Shown one piece after another: positions 1 to 8,497 of a stretch of DNA of 64,000 nt. The position numbers and the translations under genes are program-made. Source of the stretch: DASXKD01 sp963734725 (GTDB lineage: Bacteria > Actinomycetota > Actinomycetes > Streptosporangiales > Streptosporangiaceae); NCBI GenBank assembly GCA_963734725.1, contig CAVTIX010000009.1, positions 1 to 64,000 on the forward strand, given 5' to 3'. Under the pieces are notes generated by a model, which did not search any database, was not told where the DNA came from, and worked only from the letters and a program-made list of their open reading frames with translations. Numbering within the stretch: position 1 is the first letter of the stretch; every line of letters starts with the position of its first letter.

Positions 1-437
1 GACTGCCTGAAGCCTCCGCGGTCCGATTAGCGCCGGAATCTTAGTCCAGCGACGCGAGCCTCGGGAAAGTCGTCGCCGAGGGGCGTCAGCGAGCGGAGAT
101 CGGTAGTCGAGCGTGCCGTGCTTTCGGTGCCAGGGACATTATTGCCTTTGATGACGAAGTTATCCAGCCAGGCGCGGACAGGCACTTTTGCGCGCTCGTT
201 TCCAAAGATGGCCAAGGACGTTACTCGCGATGGTGCAGGTGATCAGGCTGGATGCGCCAGCCGGGCGGCAGGCCGGCCGTGAGCGCAATAAGGGACTCCG
301 CCGGACAGGCGTCCGGAGAAGCCGATTGTTCGGCCGGGCCGAACAATGCCTGAGAGAGTTGCCCCTTGTTCCGTGGCCAGGGCCATGTGAACCTGGCACC
401 GCAGGCAAGGTCACCCAGCTAAGAAGGGCTGCTTGCT
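1..437. other. No confident gene before the DUF302 gene
   Basis: I see no supportable protein gene here. Short open frames exist on both strands (for example 27-215 on the minus strand) but none resembles a family I know. The only structure I can point to is a perfect 10-bp inverted repeat at 325-347, listed separately. The left part is less GC-rich than its surroundings and may be the remains of a gene cut by the window edge. Confidence 0.4.
325..347. promoter_or_regulatory. Inverted repeat upstream of the DUF302 gene, possible operator
   Basis: ATTGTTCGGC at 325-334 is followed by a 3-base spacer and its exact reverse complement at 338-347. The repeat lies about 90 bp before the DUF302 start codon. 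A short-spacer palindrome with AT-rich outer ends suits a dimeric repressor site. There is no T-run after it, so a terminator is less likely. No regulator gene is adjacent, so the binding protein is unknown. Confidence 0.3.
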
Positions 438-842
438 ATGACTGACGACCGGATTGTCACTGAGGCCGATGTGGTGACCAAGCTCAGCCATCAGCCAGTG
501 CCCGACACGGTAGCCAAGCTCACCGCCATGATCAGCGCCAAAGGGATGCGGCTGTTCGCGGTCATCGACCAGGCGGCCGAGGCCCGGCAGGCGGGGCTCA
601 CCCTGCGGGAGACCACGCTGGTCATCTTCGGCAGCCCTGCGGCGGGCACGCCGGTGATGGCCGCCTCGCCGCTGTCCGCGCTTGACCTGCCGCTCAAGGT
701 GCTGATCTGGGCCGACGGCGCCCAGACCAAGGTCTCCTACTACGCGCCGGCCGCATTGGCCGCCAGCCACGGTCTCCCCGACGACCTGGCCGCCAACCTG
801 GCGGGCATCAACGCCCTCACCGACGCGCTTGTGGCTGCCTAG
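438..842 (+). CDS. DUF302 domain protein
   Basis: This 134-residue protein has no signal peptide or membrane segment. The pattern of a short helix (HQPVPDTVAKLTAMISAKG), the strand FAVIDQAAEA, and then TLVIFGSPAAGTPVM and LPLKVLIW matches the DUF302 (TT1751-like) fold, which covers nearly the whole protein. The biochemical role of DUF302 is not established. In bacteria these proteins are often found near redox or metal-stress genes. The start is the ATG that gives a family-sized protein; AAGAAGGG lies a short distance upstream. An MFS gene follows after 31 bp in the same direction, so the two may once have formed an operon. Confidence 0.8.
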   Translation: MTDDRIVTEADVVTKLSHQPVPDTVAKLTAMISAKGMRLFAVIDQAAEARQAGLTLRETTLVIFGSPAAGTPVMAASPLSALDLPLKVLIWADGAQTKVSYYAPAALAASHGLPDDLAANLAGINALTDALVAA

Positions 843-873
843 CGGCCAGGCGCCCCGACCTCTTGGAGAGACG

Positions 874-1697
874 ATGAACGCCTTCAGTGGTTCCGGGACC
901 GGCGCCGGGTCGAAGGGCCTGGTCCTGACCGCGATGATCTTCGCGGTCGCGATGACCTTCATCGACCAGACCATCGTTTCGATCGCCGCGCCCACCATCC
1001 AGCACGACCTGGGCCTGTCGTCCAGCGGCATGCAGTGGGCGATCAACGCCTACCTGCTGGCGCTGGCGGCGCTGTTCGCGTTCGGCGGCCGCCTGGCCGA
1101 CATCGCCGGGCACCGCCGGATGGTGGTGCCCGGAGTGATCATCTTCGCGGGCGCGTCGGCGCTGTGCGGCCTGACGCCGCGTGGCGGCGCCGCCGAGGCG
1201 TGGCTGGTGGCGTTCCGCGCGGTGCAAGGCGCGGGCGGGGCGATCATGTTCCCGGCCGCGATCGCCATCGTGGTGGTGACCTTCGACCTGCGCTCGCGCG
1301 GCCGGGCCCTGGCCCTGTTCTTCGGCATCGCCGGGGCGCTGACCGCGATCGGCCCGATCACCGGCGGGTACCTGATCGAGTGGACCTGGCGGGCGATCTT
1401 CTGGATCAACATCCCCGTCGCGCTGATCGCGTCTGCGCGCAGATCGGCGGCCGGATGCTGGACCGGATCGGGGCCAAACGACCGGTCGTGCTTGGCTGCG
1501 CCCTGGCCACAGTCGGGTTCGCGCTGTGGGCCGCAAAAGCGACCAGCCTGCACGTCGGCGCCCAGGTGGTCTACATCGTGATGGCCGGGGCGGGCATGGG
1601 CCTGATGTTGGGGCAGGCCAACACCGACGCGATCAACCGGGCCTCCCGGTACTTCAGCGTGACTTCCTCGCGGCAGCCGGCTGATTCCTGCCTGTGA
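874..1697 (+). pseudogene. MFS drug-efflux transporter (DHA2-like) with an internal deletion
   Basis: The first 185 residues or so from the ATG at 874 are a good N-terminal half of a 14-helix MFS exporter. They include FIDQTIVSIAAPTI in helix 1, the motif-A-like GGRLADIAGHRR, and motif C around GALTAIGPITGGYLIEW. Near 1430 the frame breaks. The next readable frame gives GGRMLDRIGAKRPVVLG and GAGMGLMLGQANTDA, which belong to later helices (about 10-11). It then ends in unrelated sequence at 1697. Helices 7-9 and the C-terminus are missing, so this is a deletion and not only a one-base slip. A working transporter is not expected. The SD-like GGAGAG before the ATG supports the start. Confidence 0.75.
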
Positions 1698-1773
1698 GGT
1701 TTGGGCAAGGTGCTGATCGCACTCGGAAACAGCTGAGCGACCGAGAGCGTTTCGATCAGTCAAGGGAGATGCG

Positions 1774-2611
1774 ATGTCGATGGATGTGGTGACGGCGGAC
1801 GGAAGAGCCCGCGTGCTCGCTGACGGGAACGAGATTCCGCTGGTCGGCCTCGGGGTCTGGCAGGTGGAGAACGACCGCGAGTGCGTGGACGCCGTCCGCT
1901 GGGCGCTCGAGCTCGGGTACCGGCACATCGACACGGCGCAGGCGTACGGCAACGAGGGGAGCGTGGGACGGGGGTTGCGCGAGAGCGGCGTCCCGCGCGA
2001 GAGAGGTGTTCATCACCACCAAGTTCTTTCCCGGGCGGAAGGACCCGGTCGCCGAGGCCGAGCGGAGCCTGCAGCGGCTCGGGGTCGACTACGTCGATTT
2101 GTACATCATCCACTGGCCCGCGGGCGGCCCGACGTGGGCGTGGCCCGGGATGGAGCAGGCGCGCGAGGCAGGCTATGCGCGGTCGATCGGGGTTTCCAAC
2201 TTCGGCGCCGGCGAGCTGCGGCAGCTGCTCGCAACCGCGACGGTCCCGCCGGTCGTGAACCAGGTGCAGTTCAGTCCCCACGAGTACCGCCAGGCTCTGC
2301 TCGAGTCGTGCCGCCAGAACGCGATCGCGCTGGAGGCCTACAGCCCGCTGGGAACCGGACGCCACCTCGCCAGCGACACGGTCGCGCGGATCGCGCGACG
2401 CCACGGGCGCACGCCTGCCCAGGTGCTGCTGCGCTGGTGCCTCGAGCGGGACATCCCGGTCATCCCGAAGTCGACCCACCGCGAGCGCATCGCCGAGAAC
2501 GCCCAGCTCTTCGACTTCCGGCTGCCGGACGAGGACATCGCCGAGCTCGACGCGCTCGACCGCACCGGAGGCACCGACCGGGCGCTGGAAAGCAAATGGT
2601 GGCGCAGCTAA
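1774..2611 (+). pseudogene. Aldo/keto reductase, one-base frameshift
   Basis: This gene encodes an NADPH-dependent aldo/keto reductase of the 2,5-diketogluconate-reductase type. The N-terminal frame carries GNEIPLVGLGVWQV and YRHIDTAQAYGNE, which holds the catalytic Asp and Tyr. Near residue 75 the frame changes where an A appears inserted (about position 2003). The second frame then gives VFITTKFFPG (catalytic Lys), YIIHWP (catalytic His), GVSNFG, and the cofactor-binding IPKSTHRERIAEN. The joined protein is about 278 residues, the normal family length. Removing one base restores a whole gene, so this may be an assembly error or a recent lesion. The end overlaps the next gene by 16 bp, which suggests translational coupling. 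Confidence 0.8.
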
Positions 2612-3255
2612 CCGGACGGACCTCGCTGCGGGCGGCGATCGACGAGGTCGCAACGCGTGATCCCGTGCTCGCCGACCTCGTCGCCCGCGTCGGCCCGATC
2701 CGCCACCGGCCACGCGACCCGGACGGGCCGTTCGCCGCCCTCGTGCGCGCGATCGTCTTCCAGCAACTCGCCGGCCGCGCGGCCCAGGCGATCTACGGGC
2801 GGGTGCGCGCCGCCGTCGGCGACACGCTGACCCCGGAGGCGCTGAACGCGGCCTCCGACGAGACGCTGCGAGCGGCCGGCCTCTCGGGCAACAAGCTCGC
2901 GTCGCTCCGCGACCTCTCCGCCAAGGTGCTCGACGGCACGGTTGTGCTCAGCCGGACCTCGCGAAAAAGCGACCAGGAGCTGATCGAGCGGCTGACCACC
3001 GTGCGCGGAATCGGCCGCTGGACGGCCGAGATGTACCTGATGTTCCAGCTGCGCCGCCTCGACGTCTGGCCGGTCGACGACCTCGGCGTCCGGCAAGGCT
3101 ATGCCCTCGCCTGGAAGCTCGACCGGCCGCCGGCGCCGAAGCAGCTCGAGCCGCTCGGCGAGCGCTTCCGGCCCTACCGGTCCATCGTCGCCCGCTACTG
3201 CTGGGCCGCCGTGCCGCTCCTGCGTCCCGCAGGCCCCGCGGTGAGCCTCCGCTAG
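2596..3255 (+). CDS. AlkA-type DNA-3-methyladenine glycosylase (HhH-GPD)
   Basis: This 219-residue protein excises alkylated bases from DNA. The helix-hairpin-helix lies at about residues 132-150 (LTTVRGIGRWTAEMYLMF), and the catalytic Asp is in the WPVDDLG motif (D161-D162; the second Asp aligns with AlkA D238). The N-terminal FAALVRAIVFQQLAGRAA helix is typical of the family. The E. coli AlkA N-terminal beta domain is absent, as in many actinobacterial homologues. The ATG at 2596 overlaps the aldo/keto reductase end by 16 bp, so expression is probably coupled to it. No iron-sulfur cysteine cluster is seen, which argues against endonuclease III or MutY. Confidence 0.85.
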   Translation: MVAQLTGRTSLRAAIDEVATRDPVLADLVARVGPIRHRPRDPDGPFAALVRAIVFQQLAGRAAQAIYGRVRAAVGDTLTPEALNAASDETLRAAGLSGNKLASLRDLSAKVLDGTVVLSRTSRKSDQELIERLTTVRGIGRWTAEMYLMFQLRRLDVWPVDDLGVRQGYALAWKLDRPPAPKQLEPLGERFRPYRSIVARYCWAAVPLLRPAGPAVSLR

Positions 3256-3513
3256 GGCGACGCGCCGCCTCTGCCGATCGGCGGTGTTGCCGGTGAGGCG
3301 CCCGCCGAGACGGTAAAGCACCACCGCTAGCTCACGCCGAAGGCGTCCACCTAGCCGGACGACTCAATATGGGTGACCCAGGCCGCCCCGCAGCTGCTGA
3401 TGATGCACGGGTGGACATTGCTACCTAGGATGGCCTCCGGTCATCCGAGGGCGTCGCGTCCCGATGGACCGGCCCGCTATGGCGTGCAGCCCTTTGGCGC
3501 CGAGAGGAGCTCG

Positions 3514-5580
3514 ATGAGCCAGGTCGCGGATTCTCCGGCCGGCATGTGCCCGGCCGACATCGGGCGGGTGCGCCAGCTGGGTGATCCGCGGGTGTCGCCG
3601 GATGGGAGCGCGGTGGCTTTCACCGTGACCGATCCCGACCTGGAGGGCAATCGGTATGTGCGCCGGGTCTGGCTGGCGCCTGCGCGCAGGACCGGGGCCA
3701 GCCCGTGGCCGTTCACCGGCCCCGGGTCGGAACAGCTGCCGCGGTGGTCACCGGATGGCCGTCGGCTGGCCTTTGCCGTGACCGGTGACGACGGCCGGTC
3801 GCAAATTTGCGTCCTTCCCGTCGCGGACGGCGGTGAGCGGCTGGTTGTGTGCGGCACCGAAGCACCGGTCACCGAACTGGAGTGGGCCCCGGACGGTCAC
3901 GCGCTTGCCTTCGCCGCCCGCGATCCTGACCCCGCGCGTTACGGACGCAACGGGGAGCAGCGCCGTGACAGGGACATGCCGGCGCGGCGTATCAGCGGCC
4001 TGCTCTACCGGTTCAACCAGGCCGGCTGGACGGTGGACCGCCCGGGCCGCGTCTTCGTCGTCGCCGCGGACGGGTCCGCTCCGGCCCGCACGGTCACGCC
4101 CGGGCCGTTCGAGGCGGCCGGCCTGGCGTGGTCACCCGACTCGCGGATTTTGGCGTTCGCGTCGGGGCGGCACGAACAGCGGGACCTGGACCTGGCCGTC
4201 GATCTGTGGGCGGTCCCCGCGGACGGCAGCGGCACGCCCCGCCGTGTCACCGGCGCCGGTCCGGCCTACTCGCTGCCGTCGTGGTCGCCGGATGGGCGAC
4301 GGCTGGCCTGTTATGTCGATCCCACCCCGCTGCAAAGCCCCCGGCATCACCAGGTTGCCGTCATCGACGCGGCTTCCGGCAAGGAGCAGGTGCTGACGGC
4401 CAGCCTGGACCGCAACTGCGCGCCGTTTGGCACTACGCGGCCGCCGGTTTGGGTCGGTGACCGGCTGCTGTTCGGCGTCGAGGACCACGGCAACGTGCAC
4501 CTGTACCTGGTGAGCGCCGACGGGGCCTGGAACCCAGTGCTGCTGGCCGGCGGGGACAGGTGGATCGGTGACTGGGACTGGGCGGGCGGCACGCTCGCTT
4601 TGGTGGCCGGTTCGCCGGTGTCAACCGGCGAGCTGGCAGCCCAGGACCTGCCCGCTGGCGAGCCAGCCGCGGAACCTGCGGAACGGGTGCTGACCAGCTT
4701 GACGCGGCCGTTGGCCACGGCGGTCAGCCTTGCCTCCCCGCAGCGGTTCACCGCCCGCTCGGCAGACGGCAGCGAGGTGGAATGCTGGGCCATCGCGCCG
4801 GCCTGCGCGGCTCCCGGGCAACGGTACCCGGCGCTGCTGAATGTGCACGGCGGCCCGTTCACGCAGTACGGCAACCGCTTCGTCGACGATTTCCAGCTGC
4901 AGGCCGCCGCCGGCTTCGGCGTCTTGTACTGCAACCCGCGGGGCAGCGCCGGCTACAGCGAGCAGTGGGGCCGGGCCATCCGGGGCCCCGAGTGCGGGCA
5001 AGACCCAGGCACCGGCTGGGGCGGAGCGGACTACGCAGACGTGATGGCCTGCGTGGAGACCGCCTGCCAGCGCTTTGGCTGGATCGATCCCAGCCGGCTC
5101 GGCATCCTCGGCGGCTCCTACGGGGGTTTCATGACTTCCTGGGCCATCGGGCACACCACCCGGTTCCGGGCCGCATGCTCCGAGCGCGCCTGCAACAACC
5201 TGCTCACCATGGAGCACAGTGCCGATATTCCCGGCTTTATCCGCAGCTACGTAGGCCCGGACCATCTCACCAATCCCGGCGCCTACCTGCGTCACTCACC
5301 TGTCAGCTACGTCCGCGACATGACTACCCCGCTGCTCATCCTGCATTCCGAAGACGATCTGCGCTGCCCGATCAACCAGGCCGAGGAGCTGTTCGTCGCG
5401 CTGCGGCTACTGGGCCGCAACCCGGTCATGTACCGGTTCCCCGGCGAGAACCACGAGCTGACCCGCTCCGGGGCGCCGCAACACCGGGTCAGCCGGGCAG
5501 AACTGATCCTGGCTTGGTTCCGGCAGCACCTGCAGGAGAGCCAGGCCTCCGCCGGGCCGGCTGATCCGCTGCCGCGCTGA
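3514..5580 (+). CDS. S9 family serine peptidase (prolyl oligopeptidase / acylaminoacyl peptidase type)
   Basis: The gene encodes 688 residues from the ATG at 3514, which has GAGAGGAG just upstream; a longer frame from 3373 lacks such a site. The N-terminal half is a WD40-like (PD40) propeller with repeated SPDG blocks such as PRWSPDGRRLAFAV and SWSPDGRRLACYV. The C-terminal alpha/beta hydrolase carries the triad Ser535 in GGSYGGF, Asp615 in HSEDDLRCP and His647 in GENHELTR. There is no signal peptide, so it is likely a cytoplasmic oligopeptidase that trims short or N-blocked peptides. It converges on the M13 peptidase gene. Exact substrate preference cannot be read from the sequence. Confidence 0.92.
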   Translation: MSQVADSPAGMCPADIGRVRQLGDPRVSPDGSAVAFTVTDPDLEGNRYVRRVWLAPARRTGASPWPFTGPGSEQLPRWSPDGRRLAFAVTGDDGRSQICVLPVADGGERLVVCGTEAPVTELEWAPDGHALAFAARDPDPARYGRNGEQRRDRDMPARRISGLLYRFNQAGWTVDRPGRVFVVAADGSAPARTVTPGPFEAAGLAWSPDSRILAFASGRHEQRDLDLAVDLWAVPADGSGTPRRVTGAGPAYSLPSWSPDGRRLACYVDPTPLQSPRHHQVAVIDAASGKEQVLTASLDRNCAPFGTTRPPVWVGDRLLFGVEDHGNVHLYLVSADGAWNPVLLAGGDRWIGDWDWAGGTLALVAGSPVSTGELAAQDLPAGEPAAEPAERVLTSLTRPLATAVSLASPQRFTARSADGSEVECWAIAPACAAPGQRYPALLNVHGGPFTQYGNRFVDDFQLQAAAGFGVLYCNPRGSAGYSEQWGRAIRGPECGQDPGTGWGGADYADVMACVETACQRFGWIDPSRLGILGGSYGGFMTSWAIGHTTRFRAACSERACNNLLTMEHSADIPGFIRSYVGPDHLTNPGAYLRHSPVSYVRDMTTPLLILHSEDDLRCPINQAEELFVALRLLGRNPVMYRFPGENHELTRSGAPQHRVSRAELILAWFRQHLQESQASAGPADPLPR

Positions 5581-5910
5581 ACAGCTCGGTGTAGTCGTCG
5601 GCGCCCCCGGTTCGGAGCGCACCGCCGCGTCAATCATCTTGACGTCCTCCCCGATAAAGATCCGCCCTACAGCGCGCGCCCGCCGAGGATGATGGCCGCC
5701 CGCCACGGCCGCGTTGACAAGGATAAGCAGGCCGCCTTCCTCAACCTTCTTCGGCGGACGTAGGCTCCTGGAATGAGCGAGCCGGCGGTTGCCATACCGG
5801 AGCGGGCTGGGCCGTCGGGTGTGGGCGGCTCAAGCTCCCCGCCTGGTGTACGGGCAAGCCCGTAGGCCCAATGACGACTAGCCACGACCGCGGGCGGACG
5901 GGTCCACTTG
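5581..5910. other. Convergent intergenic region
   Basis: About 330 bp separates the stop codons of the S9 and M13 peptidase genes. No gene could be supported. The only simple structure found is a short hairpin at 5849-5864 close to the M13 end. Confidence 0.4.
5849..5864 (-). terminator. Small hairpin downstream of the M13 peptidase gene
   Basis: TACGGGC and GCCCGTA form a 7-bp stem with a 2-base loop, located 46 bp after the M13 stop codon. There is no T-run, so it would be at best a weak or Rho-assisted terminator. Confidence 0.25.
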
Positions 5911-7860
5911 CTACCAGATACGGACCCTGCCGGCCGGCTCGAGCCACAGCTCGTCGTCGGCGCCGACGCCAAACGCGCCATAGAACTCGTCGAGGTTCCG
6001 CACGATCTGGTTGCAGCGGAACTCGCCAGGAGAGTGCGGGTCGACAGCGAGCCGCCGGATGGCTTCCTCGTCCCGGGTCTTTTGCCGCCAGGCACGAGCC
6101 CACGACAGGAAGAAGCGCTGGGCACCTGTCAGACCTTCGATTACCGGCGCCTGTTCGCCGTGCAACGACAGCAGGTAGGCCTTCCAGGCGATGCCGAGGC
6201 CGCCGAGGTCCCCGATGTTCTCCCCGATCGTCAGCGCTCCGTTCACATGCTGGTCAGGAGTCTGCTTCGGCGCCAGGGCGCTGTACTGCTCGATCAGCGA
6301 CCGGGTCCGGGTTTCGAACGCTTGCCGGTCCTCTGCGCTCCACCAGTCGGTGAGCCTGCCGTCACCGTCGTACTTGGACCCTTGGTCGTCGAAGCCGTGG
6401 CCGATCTCATGACCGATGACCGCGCCGATCGCTCCATAGTTGGCCGCGTCGTCGCGGTGGGGATCGAAGAACGGATCCTGCAAGATCGCTGCAGGGAACA
6501 CAATCTCGTTCATGCCCGCGCTGTAGTAGGCGTTGACGGTCTGGGGGGTCATGAACCATTCATCGCGGTCGATCGGCTGACCGATCTTGCTCAGCTGGCG
6601 GCGGAATTCGAAAGCATGAGCGGCGCGCACATTGGCCATCAGATCCGTCGGGTCGATGCTCAGGCTGGAGTAGTCGCGCCATCTGACCGGGTAGCCGATC
6701 TTCGGCGTGAACTTCGCGAGCTTGCCCAGGGCTCGCCGGCGGGTGTCTGTCCCCATCCATTCGAGCTCCTGGATGCTCTGCCGGTACGCCTCGAGGAGGT
6801 TGGCCACCAAGACATCCATCCGCTCCTTCGCCCCGGGCGGGAAGCGCCGGCCGACATAGGCTCGCCCGACAGCTTCCCCCATCGCTCCCTCGACCAGCGA
6901 GACACCCCGCTTCCAGCGCTCAGGCAGCTGGGGGGTGCCGCTCACGGTGCGGCCGTAGAAGTCGAAATCCTCCTGGACGAACGCGCCGGATAGGCACCCG
7001 GCGGCGCCGTGGATAACCTGCCAGCACAGCCAGTCCCGCCAAGCCGGAACGTGTTCGTCGGTGAGCAGCGAGGCAAGCCCGGCGCTGAAGCTCGGCTGGC
7101 GCAGCACGATCTCGTCGAACGCGCCCGCGGGCGGGGCCAGGGCCGCCAGCCACCCGCGCAAGTCCGGCCCCTCAGACAAGGCGTCGGTCCAAGTGAAAAG
7201 GTTGTAAGTCTTCTCGCTGTCGCGGCTCGCGACCTTGTCCCAGTGGTGCCCAGCCACCGCCGTCTCCAGCTCGAACACTCGCCTGGCGGACCGGCCGGCG
7301 TCCGGCAACCCGGCCAGCTCGAACATGCGCTGCACATGACCGGCGAACGCGTCGCGGACGCGAGCGAACCGCTCCTCGCGGTAGTAGCTCTCGTCCGGCA
7401 GCGAAATAGCAGCCTGGTCGAAAAACACCACGTAACGCTTCGGGTTGCCCGGGTCGGTGCGGACAAACCGCCGGTAAAGACCCCCGATTCCCAGTCCCTC
7501 CAGCCGCCCGAGCGTCTCCAGCAGCTCCGGAATGGAACTGACGGCTCGAGCCGCCGCGAGCGTCTCACTGATGGGCCCCGAGCCGAGCTGCTCGGCTCGT
7601 TCGGCGTCCATGAAACTGGCATACAGGTCGCCGAACTTCCGCTCCTCGCTGCCTTCTGGCGCCGACGCGGCCTCTTCCACGATCTCGCGCACCGCATTCT
7701 CAGCCTCTTCGGCGAGAATCCGGAACGAGCCGTCGCGAGCCCGGTCCGCGGGAATCTCGGTCCGCGCCAGCCACCGGCCGTTGACGTGCCGGAACAGGTC
7801 GTCCTGGGGGCGGATGCCGGGATCGAGGTCGTCAGTGGGGATACCGGATGCGAGCGTCAT
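5911..7860 (-). CDS. M13 family zinc metallopeptidase (neprilysin/PepO-like)
   Basis: This is a zinc endopeptidase of the neprilysin family, 649 residues from the ATG at 7860. The zinc site is H484-E-I-G-H488 with the third ligand E547 in GENIGDLGG, and the substrate-binding NAYYSAGMNEIVFP motif precedes it. The N-terminal domain begins with the family pattern PQDDLFRHVNGRW, which supports the chosen start over an upstream one that would add 36 unrelated residues. There is no signal peptide or membrane anchor, unlike animal neprilysin, so a cytoplasmic or non-classical location is likely, as for PepO. It is probably an oligopeptidase. The C-terminus ends in RIW at the position of the family's CxxW. 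Confidence 0.92.
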   Translation of the reverse strand: MTLASGIPTDDLDPGIRPQDDLFRHVNGRWLARTEIPADRARDGSFRILAEEAENAVREIVEEAASAPEGSEERKFGDLYASFMDAERAEQLGSGPISETLAAARAVSSIPELLETLGRLEGLGIGGLYRRFVRTDPGNPKRYVVFFDQAAISLPDESYYREERFARVRDAFAGHVQRMFELAGLPDAGRSARRVFELETAVAGHHWDKVASRDSEKTYNLFTWTDALSEGPDLRGWLAALAPPAGAFDEIVLRQPSFSAGLASLLTDEHVPAWRDWLCWQVIHGAAGCLSGAFVQEDFDFYGRTVSGTPQLPERWKRGVSLVEGAMGEAVGRAYVGRRFPPGAKERMDVLVANLLEAYRQSIQELEWMGTDTRRRALGKLAKFTPKIGYPVRWRDYSSLSIDPTDLMANVRAAHAFEFRRQLSKIGQPIDRDEWFMTPQTVNAYYSAGMNEIVFPAAILQDPFFDPHRDDAANYGAIGAVIGHEIGHGFDDQGSKYDGDGRLTDWWSAEDRQAFETRTRSLIEQYSALAPKQTPDQHVNGALTIGENIGDLGGLGIAWKAYLLSLHGEQAPVIEGLTGAQRFFLSWARAWRQKTRDEEAIRRLAVDPHSPGEFRCNQIVRNLDEFYGAFGVGADDELWLEPAGRVRIW

Positions 7861-8187
7861 GCCTTTAGCGTAGGACCAGCCCCGGCTAGGGCGCCGAGCC
7901 GAATATCCTCCCGCCGCTCCCATCTTTCGGTGCGCATCACGAGATGTTCTGGAGTCGCGATCTGTCATCCTTCAGGAGTCGGACGCCGCGCCGCCTCGGG
8001 TATCGGCGAGCCGATTGAGTCCTTTGGGGAAGTGACTCGGGGCGCCACCGACCGACCCGCTGCTCTCTACCTGACGTGGCCGGGTGGTCCAATGACTTCA
8101 ACGGCCCGCAGAACATCTACCTCGCAACTGGCCAACCCGTGGACAGTGACCGCGCCGCGAGCCTGGCGCGCTGGGTCTGCCGGTCCG

Positions 8188-8400
8188 TCACGTGCAGGTC
8201 AGGGTCGGCACTGCCCAGTCGCCGTGGTCGTTGCCGTTGCCATCGCCTGCATCGCCGACGATGAGGTCCAGGACCTGCGCGCCGGTGACGTCGACGTCGA
8301 TCGGCGTCGCTGGCTGGTGCCCGTGGATGGTCGGGGTCGTGACCAGGGTCTTACCGTCGGCGGTCGCCGACGTCGGCGGCGAACCGGCTGTGGTGTTGGA
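8188..8400 (-). pseudogene. C-terminal fragment of a secreted NPCBM-domain protein
   Basis: The minus strand reads GKTLVTTPTIHGHQP, then IDVDVTGAQVLDLIVGDAGD and NDHGDWAVPTLTC before a stop. This is the C-terminal half of an NPCBM/NEW2 carbohydrate-binding module, whose family signature is a VTGxxxLxLxVxDAGDGxxxDHxDW stretch. The first half of the module and any catalytic domain are missing upstream, so this is a relic of a larger secreted glycosidase. Confidence 0.6.
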
Positions 8401-8464
8401 AAAGAAAGTGATGGCCGACCATACCAAGCTGTGGGGGCAACCCATTCACTGAGTCGCTGAGGAA

Positions 8465-8492
8465 TAGACTGCTCATCAATAGGATTGATAAT
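8465..8492 (+). promoter_or_regulatory. Putative sigma-70-type promoter giving a leaderless mRNA
   Basis: TAGACT (8465-8470), a 16-bp spacer and GATAAT (8487-8492) match the vegetative -35/-10 consensus at 4 of 6 and 5 of 6 positions. The ATG at 8498 lies 5 bases after the -10 box, so transcription would begin about at the start codon. No Shine-Dalgarno sequence is visible, which agrees with a leaderless transcript. Confidence 0.45.
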
Positions 8493-8497
8493 TCAGC

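Larger units (their letters stand above)
7861..8497. other. Intergenic region with a gene fragment and a promoter
   Basis: Between the divergent M13 peptidase and flavoprotein genes there is no intact gene. The stretch holds the C-terminal remains of an NPCBM-domain protein on the minus strand (8188-8400) and a promoter-like pair at 8465-8492. The rest (7861-8187) shows nothing I can name. Confidence 0.4.
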
